DNA from: Corythucha ciliata
Lineage: Eukaryota; Arthropoda; Insecta; Hemiptera; Tingidae
Reading direction: 5' to 3'
NCBI GenBank assembly: GCA_038030265.1
Contig: CM075937.1
Coordinates: 11,284,001-11,348,000 of the forward strand
DNA length: 64,000 bases
Position numbers and translations under genes: made by a program. Below, piece after piece: positions 10,701 through 23,040 of this stretch; the first letter of the stretch is position 1; each line of letters opens with the position of its first letter. A model generated the notes under the pieces. The model worked only from the letters and a program-made list of their open reading frames with translations, was not told the origin of the DNA and did not search any database.

Positions 10701-13566
10701 AGAGCGCAACAATTATTAAGGCGGAAAAGACTCTGAAAAAAGTCTGTTTAAGAAAGTGAGCGAGTGTTACTGTATTCCGGTCATATTCTTGAGAATATAC
10801 GTCAAAAGAATGGGTCTCAAGGGGGGAAAAAGGGAATCGGAAAGTAAGAGAGTTCGAAGGGGGAAGGGGGTATATGAGAATGAAGCTGCACTAAAGTTGC
10901 AGCCTCAAACTGTCGTTCAACAAGACATGAGTGGGCGGGGAAAGCCTCAAGTACGTCATAAACACTCATCAGAAAAGGGATGGGGTGGTTTAAGAATTCT
11001 CTTTCTCCCCTTTTTCAATTTTTTTCTTCTTCTTTATTTATTCGTGGCAGAACTTCCTTGCAAAAAAAAAAAATACATACTCAGAGTTGAAACAATAACG
11101 GGGAAAAACTGTACATAAAAGCCCAATTTCATCTGCGTCTTTTAGGATTGAATCTAACTTTCCATCAATCACTCTACCCCGCAAGACCTTGGGGTCCCCT
11201 TGATACGAATGGGCCTGAAAAAAAAAAAAAAGGATCGATGTCCTTCGAGCTGCAGGACCCCTCCACCACACCCCACCGATCACCATAGTCACTTGCTTAG
11301 TCAGTCCAGCTCACAAACGACCAATTCAGCCACTAAACCTTGATTGACCGTCAGTAAAGATTAACTGTATAGGCCACCACGACGACCGCACCAACTTTAA
11401 GCCTCCCCCCCCCACCACCATACTTCATCATCCTTTTCGTCAGTATAGCCGCGTTCATTACGACCCCTCCTAGTTCTAGTAAATTGGTAGACTGACATAA
11501 AACTTTTGTAGGGAAGTATTCGCAATGGTCTTTCAGTAGGAAACTCTTTGAGAAGTTAATTTAAATGACAGAGTTTAATGTTAATTAATAATAAAAAGTC
11601 GGGCGCTCAATACATTAATAGGGCTTTCATTACTCGGATTACATGAAGAATTTTCGCTTTTGAATCAACAACTTTCGTTTTAGTAATTCTGGTTCTGGCT
11701 TTAATGCTGACTTGGATAATCCTCTTATTTAAGTCGCTTACTCCGTTTTTGGTTCGCTACTTATACATGCTTTCCAACGATGAATTAAGGATAACTTCCT
11801 TAAGAATCTTGACAAATTTTGTCTTTGTTGTTCATTCAGTCATCTCTGAGCTTTTTATTATTATTGTTATTTTTTATTATTAATTATAATCGTCGCAACA
11901 AAAGATATTCTGTAAATCTAATGTCGGCTTGGTTCCCTTTGTCTACACCCAAGGGAAATGTTTATAGTCAAGACTTTTAGGCTAATGAATGTACTCCGCA
12001 AAGCCGGAACTTATTTGAATTTCACTAATGAAACCAGCCACCGAGACCGTTTTTAGAATTATATCAATGATGAGAAAGAAAATAGCTTTCTAGCGATTTT
12101 ACTTTCCTAAAATCATCGAACAAAAATGGTATATTAGGAATTGGTGAAGGGAGGGGATTTGAAAGGACTTTTTTCCGCACTGACGAACTCTCTTTTTGTA
12201 TATCGCGTTTTTTTTTCTCTCTCACTCTATCTCTCTCTCTCCAGTTGAATTTATTTTACGCTTTCAACCCCCTTTTTTTTCTCCCGTACTCCGCAATTCG
12301 CCACTCCTCTTCTTCATTCAATACCTATGCTCTTTCGTTTTTTTTTTTTTTTTCTGTTGTGGAAACATTGGGCGTCTGTAAATTAGGGGTTCTTATCTCG
12401 TTTCAATATCCTCCTCCTCCCAAATCACTATTACACTCTCGTATTTTCTTTGTCACTCGCTTGCTTCAAATCACGCCGTAATCAATACTTTTATTCCTTT
12501 TTGTACCCTTCCCTCTTTTTTTTGTATCTTATACTTCCCTTTTTTTTAATGCAAAATACCTTTTACATGAATTTTCGGTTGCCCCAGTACGTGCTTTCAA
12601 TGAGTAGATTAGAGGCTGAAAATTTGTTCTCAATAGATTCCATTTATTTCGCAGCACGCAGGAAACAGGAAATTGAAATATTTCTTGTTTTTCCCCACTT
12701 TTTTTTTTCATCCAAAGATTATTTTTATGATTGTTTTGTGCAACAAGGCTGTAAAAAAAAGCCTGAGAGTCAGATGCTGCTAATTGCCATTCTCCCTCCT
12801 ATAACTCATCCTCTTTCCCACGAAGTAATTAAGAAGAAAAAAAAAATCTGTATGAGGCGTGAATGCAAATCGGAGGGCTTTTTGAAATGCATTCAAGCCG
12901 TGATGTAGATTTTTAAAGCAAATGCTCCCCCCACTCTTTAGCATGATACCGCTTGTTTTTTAGACAAACATGAGGACTTATGGGAGGAAAGGGTTGAAAC
13001 ATGAATTAATTGCAGTACCGTGTTTTATTATATTGGAAGTGAATGTTGGCCCGAGGATTTAGAACTGAGCGAGTTTTAAAATGACGGTATTTAGGGCGTG
13101 GGGTAGTTATAAGGATTTCATTGGTGGAGGGGCTGATACTGGTGGTACTGAGGTAGGTAGTTGATTACTTGTTAGTTCATACGAAGGATTTAATAACGAT
13201 TCATGCACTCCAAGTGGCAAGGCCCTCCTGGGACGCATTTTGTCCCGTGTTCTGTTCTGTGAATACCTTTAGAATTTCATTTATTTTCAGCTCAACGGTA
13301 GTAAACACCAAACAGAGCAGACAAAACAGCGAAAATAATAAAAAAAATTAAACAAAGAACCTCAGAGTAGATACATATATATGGTACAATCACAGTCAGG
13401 TATTAGGATTATCACAATAACTGATAATTTTTCCCTTGAAAGAATTGAAAGAATCGGATAAGATATCACAGCTCAGGGGTACAGAATTGGCCAATGAGGC
13501 TTTATAAAATTTCACTGTAGCCATCGACTTCAAAGTTTAAGCCATCTTATTAAATAATTGTACCAT
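10701..13566. other. AT-rich noncoding stretch
   Basis: No supported gene. It contains homopolymer-rich sequence (T runs near 12210, 12342 and 12700; A run near 11219) that produces spurious hydrophobic open frames. A 12-base inverted pair, ATATGGTACAAT at about 13380 and its complement at about 13556, brackets 165 bp and may be a small MITE, but evidence is thin. Confidence 0.55.
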
Positions 13567-13600
13567 ATGGCTGTATGGTCCTCTACCAATGCCAGAAAAA
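13567..13600 (+). mobile_element. LINE 3'-end tail fragment with A-run
   Basis: TGGCTGTATGGTCCTCTACC followed by AATGCCAG and nine A closely matches the 3' end of the LINE at the right edge of the window (minus strand, TGGCTGTATGGTTTCC, then ACCAATGCCA, then an A-rich tail at about 62.52-62.58 kb). The A-run is on the plus strand, opposite to the LOA-like LINE beside it, so this is the tail of a separate insertion, presumably heavily 5'-truncated. Confidence 0.5.
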
Positions 13601-13734
13601 AAAAGCCTAGCCGAGCCCGAAGCGCTTAAGCCGTTCCCGGCTCATACGCCATGCCCTTAGGGTCGGACTCGGAAAAGCCTAATGCGGGTCAACAAACCTA
13701 TATACGCCATTCACAAACTGAAGGACTCGGACCC

Positions 13735-13862
13735 TGTTGTGTTTTTCTATGAAAGCAACGAAATCTGAATCCCTGTTTTATTACCTTTTATTTTTTTGGA
13801 TACAGTAAAAAAAAGATGATAAAGATCACATGCGAATTAATTAATAATGAAGGGATATAATA
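13735..13862 (-). repeat. 3' LTR of the gypsy element
   Basis: 128 bp, plus-strand ends TGTTGTG and TATAATA. It is almost identical to 18145-18272; visible differences are T/C near base 19 (CTATG versus CCATG) and G/T in the A-rich centre. It lies downstream of integrase on the minus strand. The termini do not show the canonical TG...CA in element orientation (TATTAT...CAACA). Confidence 0.9.
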
Positions 13863-13874
13863 ATCTCCCCCACT
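13863..13874 (-). promoter_or_regulatory. Polypurine tract of the gypsy element
   Basis: On the minus strand the bases just before the 3' LTR read AGTGGGGGAGAT, a purine run where plus-strand DNA synthesis would be primed. Confidence 0.65.
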
Positions 13875-14070
13875 AATCTTTGGATCCTTCTCAACGATTT
13901 TCTATAAAATGTAGTCGCTAAGGTAGCTAGGTTGTCGTCTGATTCGATTAGAACGGCGAGGTAATACTTCATAGTTTCGAGATTCGCCATAATTGTCGGT
14001 TAAAATCGGGCTGTTATTTTGGGAGTTTTGGTGACTGTGGGTGGACTCATCGAAATTTATGGCGAGTTCA

Positions 14071-17000
14071 TCACACGCCGCGTTTTGAAACGTTTTTTTG
14101 ATGAATGGAACATTCAGTACCTATTTCCCTATGATTTGTACTCTTCCCAGTTTCATTAGGCTTTTGTACTTGTGTCGATAGCAATTGATTTATACGTCGC
14201 TTCACGACTATTCCCGAATCCAGTTTCACCAGGTAGTGACGGGTTCCAAGCTTTCGTATAACTTCGCCGAATTTCCATGATTCCTGATTGTCTTTATAGA
14301 TTCGAATTTGAGCTCTCTCCCCCACTGACATGGTTCGATCACGTCCTGGACAAGATCGTGGAACAGTCGCGTTCTGGGAACGATTTGGGAAAATAGCGTC
14401 TAATTCAATTCGTATTCTCCGTCCTAAGTATAGTTCTGAAGGTGATTTACCGCAAGCAAGAGGTGTCGCACGATGACGCAAAATAATTTGTTGAATTTTC
14501 TCTGTAAGCGGTCCCGGTTCGTTGGAAGATGCTTTCAGTCGGTGCTTGAAAGTTTGGACATTTCTCTCTGCTAACCCATTTGTGGCAGGATGACCTGGAG
14601 CAATAAATTTCTGGAAAATACCTTTTTGAGTACAGTATGTCCGGAATTCTTCACTTGTAAAAACTGACGCGTTATCGGAGACAGAGTGTTTGGGTAGCCG
14701 TGAAATGTGAAAATGTCGTTGAGTATGCGTATCAAAAACTTGCTAGTAGGTGGTCCCCTCAACATTCGAACTTCAAGCCATTTTGATTTTGCATCAACGC
14801 AAATAAAAAAATAGTTTCCTTCGATTGGGCCCGCAAAATCGACGTGTAAGCGTTCCCAATTTTCTTCTGGATCATTCCATGGGTGGACTGTGACAATGGG
14901 AGGATTGTGTTGAAGTTTTGCGCACGTGTCACAACTTTTTACCAGACGTTCGATGTCCTTGTCAATCCCTTCCCAGTAAACGTACCTTCTAGCTAGCTGT
15001 TTCATTTTTGTAATTCCAATGTGTGTGGCATGTAATTCATTTAAAAGGGTTGATCGGAGGGTAGACGGTATGACAATTCGGTCCAACCTGAAGAGTATGC
15101 CGTCTTGAATTGTGAATGGAACATCGTGGGAAGAACTTTGAATGATTTTCATAATTTTTTGTAGGTCAGGGTCATTTGTTGTTTCTTTGGCAATAACTTG
15201 AGGTGTAATTGTTGCGCTTGAGATATGGTAAAGTGTTTCACTGTGTAATACACTGACTTCTTCATTCATAGCAATGTCAGACGTAATTTGTTTGTTGCAT
15301 ACCGGAGCTCGAGACAAGCAGTCAGCATTTTCATTATCTTTCCCCTTCTTACACTTTACTGAGTAGTCAAAACCAGACAAAAATGAAGCGTAGCGTAGTA
15401 GACGAGCAGAAGTCATTCGTGGTAAAGCTCGATTGTGAGAAAATATGCGAGACAGAGGTTCATTATCAGTGACTAATTGAAATTTTCTTCCAAACAGGTA
15501 ATTGTAGAATCGACTGACTCCAAAGACTATAGCTAACGCTTCTCTATCGAGTTGACTGTAGTTCTGCTCGGAAATGGTTGGGGAGCGAGAAGCGTAAGCG
15601 ATAAGTTTTTCTAGCCCATTAAATATGTGACTGAGAACGGCAGCGACGCCTACGGGGCTAGCATCTGTAGTAAGTACAACGGGCAGTGCAGGGTCGTAGG
15701 GAATCAAAACGCGATCGCCGCATATTTCTGCCTTCAGTTGTTTGAAAGCTAATTCACATGAACTTGTCCATGTAAATCTATGGTTTTTCTGTAGCAATTG
15801 GCGCAGTGGAAACGAAATAGTAGAGAAATTTGGGATGAATCTGGAATAATAAGTGACCATACCGAGAAATCTTCTTATTCCATCTGTATTTGATGGCCTT
15901 GGCAGTTCTGTAACCGCTCGAATTTTCTCTGGTGATTTCAATATCTTGTTCTGCTCAATCACGTGACCTAGATATTCAATTTTCGTTTGGAAAAAAGAAC
16001 ATTTTTTTCTGTTGACGTGTAAGTCGTATTGAGACAGTCGTTTGAGGCAGCATCGTAGGTTGTTGGCACATTCTTCGACAGTTGCATCGTGTACGATGAT
16101 ATCGTCAAAAAAAATTTCCGTTTTTGGAACATCGTGCAAAATTTGTGACATCACTCTGTTGAATTCCGACGGGGCAATTTTGATTCCGAAACTGAGTCTG
16201 TTCACACGGTACGTGCCTTTATGCGTAGTTATCGTCTGTATTTCACTACTTTCGTCGTCAACTGGAAGGTGTAAGTAAGCCTTGTAGAGGTCGAGCTTGC
16301 AAAAGTACTTGGAGTGACGTAAGCTATTCAGCACATCCTCTATTTTTCTGATAGGAAAATTTGCTGAAACAAGTCGCTCATTTACTCCACACTTATAATC
16401 GACACACAAACTCACGGTTCCGTCAGCTTTTGGAATTACCACTAACGGTGATCCCCAGTCGCTGGTGCAAACAGGAGTGATGATGCCCTCTTCCTCCAAG
16501 GTTTTCAATTCTTTCTCTACCTTTTCTCGGAGAGCAAAAGGTACGTCACGTTCTTTTGTAAATACCGGTTTTGCGCCGTTTCTGAGAGTCAATGATATTG
16601 TTACTTGTTTAGTGCACCCTATCCTTTCTTCAAAAATTGATTTGAATTCGTTCAGAATTTCTCTGATAGAAGGGGAAGAAGAATAAGGCGAGTCATTTGA
16701 TATGTTTTTGTCGACATTATGCAGAGTCATTTCTCTGTCAATCTCTTTAAGCTCAATATCAAGTTCCCGAATCCAGGCACGACCGAGAAGGGACCCATGG
16801 CCAGAAGGTACTATGTACAGTTCAGCTGCGTTAATTGTCCTGTTCTGGTACTCGACAGATACGTATACTTTCCATTTGCATGGAACTATGTTATTTGAAT
16901 AGGTGCGAAAACTAATACCAGTAGGTCGAATGGGCGACGCTAAGTTGAGTGACAAAAATTTATCTTCTGGCATTATGGAATATCTTGCCCCCGAGTCAAC

Positions 17001-17199
17001 TTCCATTGTTTGTTTTTTACCATTAATTGAAACAGAGACCAAATACTTTTCAAAACTGGATTTTAGTTCAAAAAGATCGACAACATGATTTAAACTGGAA
17101 CTTGGGTCCACGTCTTCCACTTCCGAGGCAGTGGGCTGGAAGCCGTACGAGGAAACCAGCTTGCTATCAGCTAGATTTTTTTGTAGGGTTGTTATGCAA
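14071..17199 (-). pseudogene. pol: Gypsy pol: protease-RT-RNase H-integrase, frameshifted in integrase
   Basis: One long frame (to 14571) carries retropepsin with active-site DSGA near 16995. RT follows with motif A region KLDLYKAYLHL and a catalytic box FFDD (IFFDDIIV, phenylalanine in place of the usual tyrosine). RNase H begins around TTDASPVGVAAVL. Integrase has the HHCC zinc region (CDTCAKL) and the first catalytic Asp in HVDFAGP. At about 14690 the frame shifts by one base. The second Asp (SDNASVFTSEEF), the Glu (NGLAERNVQ) and the C-terminal module then continue in another frame, ending at 14071. The polyprotein joins directly to the nucleocapsid knuckles upstream without an obvious separate start. 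Aside from the shift all catalytic residues appear present. Confidence 0.85.
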
Positions 17200-18102
17200 A
17201 CTTTTGCCAGGTGACCTGTTTTTCCGCAAGCAGAACATTTTAATTTCTTCCGTTCGATGCGACATTCATTTGAGCGGTGATTTGGTCTGGCACAGTTAAA
17301 ACATAAGTTTTCAATCCCAAGAGCCCGGTAATCTACATTTTGTCTCCGAAGGGTTTTAATTGGATTGGCTTGAATTTTTCTTGTCGAACTTTGTGGATTG
17401 AGGTTGAATCGTCATCGTAAGAAGTATAAGGAGTAACTTGTGGCTGTAGTGCACGGCTGTTGATCCTGGAAGTTTCGAGAGTGATGGCCTTGGTTAAAAG
17501 TTGTTCGAAGGTATCAGCATCTGATTGAAGTAACTGTTCGCGAATACTGGAATCTCTGATGCCGCGAAGGAATTGAGCGCGCAAGAAGAGGCTGGCTGCA
17601 GATATTTTGGCTTGGCAAGGGCACGTAAATATGAAATTGCAATCTGTTAGATTCCGTTGGAGTTGTGCGACGAATTCGGGGATGGATTGATTTTCTTTTT
17701 GATATGTTGATAAGAAAAAATGTTGAGACACGGCGATGTTTTTTCTGGGAGAGAGCATATTCGTGAATGCTGCGACAAGTTCAGTGTAATGTAAGTCTTT
17801 TATCGGGTTTTCGGGACCCGAGAAAGCCGACAAGTTGTTGTAGTGCTCGGAGCCGACGGACATTAACAATAATTGAGCTTTTTTTGTATCGTCGGTGACG
17901 TTCTTCATCTTTAAAAAAATTTCAAAATGTTCTTGTAGCACGCGAAGTTTTCTTTCTTCGGATCGTACAATTCGAATGGATGCAAGTGTGCTGTGGGTGC
18001 TGCGACATCATGAGTAGTGAGGCGTTCGAAGAGTCTCTCTTGACTCAGAGTTATGACCTGTGCAAAAGAGTCCAGTAAGGTCCTGAGAGAGTCAGCGTCC
18101 AT
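17200..18102 (-). pseudogene. gag: Gypsy gag: capsid and two-knuckle nucleocapsid, frameshifted
   Basis: The likely start is the ATG at 18102 (MDADSLRTLLDSF). The frame shifts at about 17943, just before the capsid segment EHFEIFLKMKNVTDD. It continues through a typical retrotransposon capsid (FSGPENPIKDLHY, then FVAQLQRNLTDC) to a TAG at about 17335. The nucleocapsid lies in the next frame, with knuckles CFNCARPNHRSNEC and CSACGKTGHLAKVC at about 17300-17210, and that frame runs straight into pol. The second shift could be a programmed gag-pol slip or mere damage; no slippery heptamer was confirmed. The first is probably damage. Confidence 0.8.
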
Positions 18103-18124
18103 GTCTGGTGGCCTGTGGTCACGG

Positions 18125-18141
18125 TGTTTAGCCCGTCGCCA
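18125..18141 (-). promoter_or_regulatory. Primer-binding site of the gypsy element
   Basis: Three bases inside the 5' LTR on the minus strand the sequence reads TGGCGACGGGCTAAAC. TGG is the expected complement of a tRNA CCA end. The priming tRNA was not identified. Confidence 0.6.
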
Positions 18142-18144
18142 AAT

Positions 18145-18272
18145 TGTTGTGTTTTTCCATGAAAGCAACGAAATCTGAATCCCTGTTTTATTACCTTTTA
18201 TTTTTTTGGATACAGTAAAAAAAATATGATAAAGATCACATGCGAATTAATTAATAATGAAGGGATATAATA
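18145..18272 (-). repeat. 5' LTR of the gypsy element
   Basis: Direct repeat of 13735-13862 (128 bp). It abuts the duplicated GACCC at 18273-18277, then the interrupted LOA-like LINE ORF2 continues. As the 5' LTR it should hold promoter and start site, but no TATA box can be assigned with confidence. Confidence 0.9.
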
Positions 18273-21200
18273 GACCCCCTCGGCCCTCGAGAATGTGATG
18301 CCTGCCAACCTATCTGTCCCGAAAATGCGAAAACGAGTAGCCGCATACCTCTCACACTCCCCTACAAAGTGCATAGCCGATTCCTCTTCCAACACGCAGC
18401 CCGGACACAACGGGTCTGCCACCATTCCCATTATGTGGAGGTGCTTACGTAGCGGATAGTGGTCTGTAAACATCCCCACAACCCTCCGCATGCTGCCTCT
18501 ACTTAGTGATAGCAGCCACATCGTCGCCTCCCTGTCCCATTCCCGAATGCAAGTCCTCGCTTGCCGACAGGCTGATAGGCTATTCCAACTCCTGGCGGCC
18601 TCCCTATCCGCCCAATCCTTTATCTGGGCTCTCCCCACAGTCTTGGAGACCGCAATAATTGGCTCAGGTCCCCATACTTCCTTATTCGCCCCCTGTTTCG
18701 CCATTTCATCAGCTTTCTCATTCCCCTCGTATCCCCTGTGTCTAGGGATCCACGCGAGGGTCACTTCATTACCGTTGTCACTTCTGTAACCTTGTAATGC
18801 CCCGCCGACAGTCCGCCACCAAGGCCGACTCCACCACCAGACTGGCCACCGCCCCCAGGGCTGCGCGGCTGTCCGCGTATATCACCACCTCCCTGAACCT
18901 TACATGAATCCTAATTAGCTCCAGGACATAGTCATTTATCGCCACGTCCTCTGCCTAAAAAACCGTGGCCAAATTTCCTAGAGGCCTACAATCCCCACCC
19001 TCAAACTTCGGTATCCAGAACCCGGATCCTATCATTCCTGATTCCAACTTAGACCCATCCGTGAAGCAATTCATGGTTCCCTCTTGCACCCTGAATTCCT
19101 CTCTCGTACTAACTCGAATCCGTACCTTCCTTCCCAAGTCCAATCGCTTCAAGGTTTTGTCACTTCTCATCTGGGTGGCAGGCGCCACCCGCTGGAGCTC
19201 CGTCGCTACTTCCCTGTGTCCCAAATCTCTCCGCCTAACCGCCCATTTCCCATGGACTTGCAACCCATAACATGTTTCCATTGCGGGCATCTCGACCTCC
19301 AAATATAGGGGTCGCAGCCGAAGCAACATTTCCATCGCTGTCGTTGGAGTCGTCCTGAAGGCCCCCAGAGTCGCCAGACAGGCCAGACGCTGGACCCTGC
19401 CGAGCAACTCCCGCCCCAAGGACCACTCCACCACTTTCCACCAAGCCAATGCGCCATACAATATTCTGGGCCTAATTATACCTGTGTATAGCCATAGCAT
19501 CCGTTGAGGGGTTAAGCCCCAGGTACTTCCCACTACTCACCTACATTGATGAAATGTTCTTACCGCTCGTATACAGTCCTTCCTCCTCACCAATATCACC
19601 CCATCATCCGCAAAGAACTGATAATAAATACCCTCTCTCTCCAAAACTCGAATGAGCCCCTCTATGACCAAACACCAGAGCAGGGGAGAAATGCAGGAGC
19701 CTTGAGGGGTTCCCCTCTCAGCCTTCACCAACACTTCCAAAACCCCCCAGCTCCGCCACCAACCATCTGTTCCGCAGCATCACCTCTACGAACTCTATCA
19801 ACACATTGTTCACCCCGAACTCTCTCAACGCCTCTGTCATACACTCCCTGGAGACATTATTGAATGCTCCCTCTACATCTACGAATAACCCCAAACAGTA
19901 CTCCTTACAGCCCAGACTATCCTCCACCCTCGACAGTAGCGCATGCAGCGCCGTATCCGTCGACCTCCCAGCATTATATGCATGTTGATGCTCATGCAAC
20001 CCTCTCCTAGCAAGCACTTTCTACCGGATATACAAATCTATGACTCGCTCCAATACTCTTAAGCCTACACAATTAATACTTATAGGCCTAAAATCCGCCG
20101 CGTGGTTACATGAGCATAACACCACCTTTAGGTAAAAATTTCACTCTTACCCTCGTCCATGCCGTGGGGATTTCCCCCCTTACCAAGCAGTTCACCATCA
20201 GTCGACGAAGACTTTCTTTCGTCCCCTCATTTGCTTTCTGGATGACGATCGGGTATATTCCGTCATGCCCCGCCGCCTTGTAGGCTTCCAACGTCGCCAG
20301 CGCCCATCTGAAGCGTTCCCCTGTGCAGATCAATTCGCTCTGTGCCCTCCGACTTCCGTCTAAGTCAGGCACGTCAGTCTCAACCGCAGTCATCTGCCTC
20401 TCCTCACACCCGGGAAAATGAGTGCTTAGCATATGATCCAAAATCCCCTTATTGTCCACTATCACTTCACCTGTCGGCAGCGTGATTGATCCCAGCTGCC
20501 ATTCCACTTCATCTCTGATGACCTTGCTCAGTCTTGCCGTTTCCTTCGCCGACTCCACTTCCTCGCAGAATTTCCTCCACGCCGTCCTCTTCATTCTCCG
20601 GAGGTCCCGCTTGTAAGCCTTTCTGGCATCATTATACTGCTGCCAATCCACCCCAGCCTTCGTCAACCTAGCTCTATTAAAGTTAGACCTCACTTTTTTA
20701 CGCTGCTCCCTGAGCTAGGAGTTCCACCACGGCGCACCCGTTCCGCGAATGCGTCGGGCCGGACAGGCTTCCTCAAACGCTTTTTTCAACGATCTAGTCA
20801 GCTTGCTTTCTTGAAGTTCGACGCTATCCTCCTGCAGATCCTGCTCCCCAGCTTGTTGTTGCTGTAGCTTCCTCTCGAATAAATCCCAGTCCGCTCGCCT
20901 GGGATTTCTAACCGGCTTCACCACCAACGGCTTCGCCCCAACCTCGAATCTAATTGGCCTGTGATCAGAGGAAATATCATTACACACCCTCCATCCAGTT
21001 ATCACGCCTCCCGCCCCCCAGAGCAGAATGTGGCGTCAATCACCTCACTCCGACTCCGAGTCACGAACGTGGGCATGTTTCCAATATTCATAATTACAAA
21101 ATTCAGCCTTACTAGGTCTTCCAAAAGCTTCTTACCTGCCCTATTCGTATCTGTCGAACCCCATGCTACGTTATGGGCATTCAAGTCCGCCCCGACGATC

Positions 21201-21779
21201 GATATCGCCGTCTCCCGGACACAGATCCCCATCAATCTTTCCAGCTCTTCCGGGATCTCTGTCCTTCCGTCGTAGGCCCTATACCAGGAAGCTACATAAA
21301 TAGTCTTATGTGCCCCCCCCTCGCATTTCAATATTTATACTTGTCACTGCCAAGTCCGGCGTTGAATACCCACTTACCCTCACCGGCTGCAAGATGGACT
21401 GCACCACCACACATGCCCTTACCCTATCCAGTCCCTCCGTGGCGTGAATCACCTCATAGTTTCGATTCCGGAGCCCTCGCACCCTCCCCTTAAAGAGATA
21501 CGGTTCCTGAGACAACCCCACCTGGATCTCCAAACCAGCCTCCAGCACCGCAACATCCGCCGTCGCAGTCCTGCTGTGCTGCAAATTAGCCTGAAGCACC
21601 TTCATACCCTACTTCCTCTCCGTTCCCCTCGCGCCATCCGGCCCCCCACCTACTTCCCCTGTGGCCCCTGTTGTTCCATCTGGGACCTCTCCAAGTCGGT
21701 GACCAGGACCGCTGGCCTGATCACCTGTTTTTGCCGATTGAGTTGGTCTTCATGTCCAACCACCCTCCCCCCGTCGGCG

Positions 21780-23040
21780 GGACTACCTCATTGGGCCCTG
21801 CCTGACCCTTTGGAGGGATCGTATTCCTCCATAGCCGTGTCGTTGGGTTCATTGTTCCCCCCCCCCCACTAGCAACTCATCATCCTCGCCACACTTTCTC
21901 TCGGAAAGCACCCAAAACCTTACCCTCGTAAACTCCACCCTCAAATGGCCCACCTTCCTGATGATCTCCGCGTCCTTATCGGGCACCTCGATCGTCAGCT
22001 CAGTTGACACGCCATTCGGGTCTCTACGGAATCCTACCAACTGCCAAGACCCTATGTCCTATGTCCCTATCCTGGTTAACCAGTTTCATGTACCTCAATA
22101 CCTTCTCTTTTGCCTGCCTCATACCTGTGACAACGCCCCTTATCCTAGTCGGTGTCGGTATGTCACTCAGTAGGCATACATTCAACTGCCTCTTCCTGCC
22201 CGGTTCTTTTAAGCACTCCACAAATCTCCTCGCCGACTCAATGTCCCCACAAGTAAACAAGTAAATCTTGCTATCCTCCACTAGCCCCGATTCCATAAAT
22301 CGGCTTACCCCACATTTGCTGTCCAACATCGCCTCCATGGCAAAGTCTCTCAGCTCCAACGCCTCGTCCACTCCAAACGGCGCCTCATCCACCTTCCTGA
22401 TCGTGACCCGCGCCTGTGTGGGCACTTTCACTCTCTTCGCCTGGCTCACCGTTTCTGGCCCGGCTTGAGTTTGCGATACCGCCCCCACCTCTTCCCTGAC
22501 CATTTTTGTGGGTCCCTTCGCCTCTGGAAGAGTGTTGTGCGATCCCGTTCGCACCCTCTTCCCCTCTCGCCAATCACTATCCACCCGCCTAGCCCTTTCC
22601 TCTTCCTTCTTCCTACGCATTTCCTCCATCTCGATTCTCTGTCTCTTGAATCGACCGCTAAACCCCGTTTGGACTTCCCTTTCGCGTCTTTCCGCTTTCC
22701 TACGCTCCCTTTGGGCCATTTTAATACGTTTACGGGCCTCTTTACCGTCCCTACGCGGCCTCCGTCCAACGTGAGTGAAGTCACCCTCACTCTCATCGGC
22801 TAATGGCCCTTCCTTTTCATTCGCGCCCGGGTTTACCCCAGTACATTTTTCACTACCGACCTTTCCGGTCGTCGATTTCTCGTCAACCAGGTCATCCATG
22901 GAGGGTGTCGACGTATCGTCACCCGTTGTGATTGAAAGAACCTTGGTTCTTTCCACATAGCTTGGGGGGGGTCCTCCTTCATCCCTCGCCCTGCCACCAT
23001 AGATTGTCTTCACGCGCCCGTAAACTTTTCCACAGACCAA
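21780..23040 (-). pseudogene. LOA-like LINE ORF1, frameshifted
   Basis: A basic, Arg/Lys/Glu-rich N-terminal half (REREVQTGFSGRFKRQRIEM) likely forms a coiled coil and binds RNA. It is followed by a folded C-terminal region from about VDEAPFGVDEALELRDFA to RVRFWVLSERK. No CCHC knuckle is seen, as in LOA-type ORF1 proteins; the C-terminal half is reminiscent of the domain called DUF4780, but this is from memory. The frame shifts near 22030 and again at a C run at 21857-21867. It lies 170-240 bp upstream of ORF2 in the same element. Confidence 0.65.

Larger units (their letters stand above)
13735..18272 (-). mobile_element. Ty3/gypsy LTR retrotransposon (K02A2.6-like) with 5-bp TSD
   Basis: A 4,538-bp element on the minus strand, bounded by two 128-bp LTRs (13735-13862 and 18145-18272) that differ at about two positions. 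GACCC is duplicated exactly on both sides (13730-13734 and 18273-18277), which is a 5-bp target site duplication. Inside, in minus-strand order, are a primer-binding site, gag with two CCHC knuckles, then protease, RT, RNase H and integrase, then a polypurine tract. Near-identical LTRs imply a recent insertion, yet gag and integrase carry frameshifts. There is no env. The RT and integrase style resembles the K02A2.6/Mag-like branch; this assignment is from recall of the family, not a search. Confidence 0.9.
13679..21605 (-). pseudogene. LOA-like LINE ORF2: endonuclease, RT, RNase H (broken, split by gypsy)
   Basis: Starts at the ATG at 21605 (MKVLQANLQHSRTATADVA). The APE-type endonuclease shows SQEPYLF, GADLNAHNVAWGS and SSDHRPI, with frameshifts at about 21315 and 21004 and a stop after PWWNS (20715). 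RT shows motif A LFVDVEGAFNNV, GTPQGSCISPLLW and catalytic FFADDG, with further breaks near 20110, 20030 and 19730. After the FADD box (about 19540) sequence for roughly the RT thumb is missing. RNase H begins at CFTDGSK (about 19050), has an in-frame TAG at about 18957, and continues to WIPRHRGYEGNEKADEMA (18750). A Cys/His tail (CPGC, H, C) precedes the gypsy insertion at 18272; the last 16 codons and the stop are at 13729-13679. Confidence 0.8.

Noticed and set aside
12196..12908. Hydrophobic Phe/Leu-rich open frames up to 152 codons
   Set aside because: Driven by T-rich homopolymer tracts; no signal peptide, domain or codon pattern that would support a gene.
13380..13566. Small MITE bounded by ATATGGTACAAT inverted pair
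   Set aside because: Only 12 bases match and the TA-rich flanks make a chance match likely; mentioned only in the noncoding entry.
22268..22960. Plus-strand open frames of 60-110 codons
   Set aside because: They are the reverse-strand shadow of the LOA-like LINE ORF1, which has a consistent protein on the minus strand.
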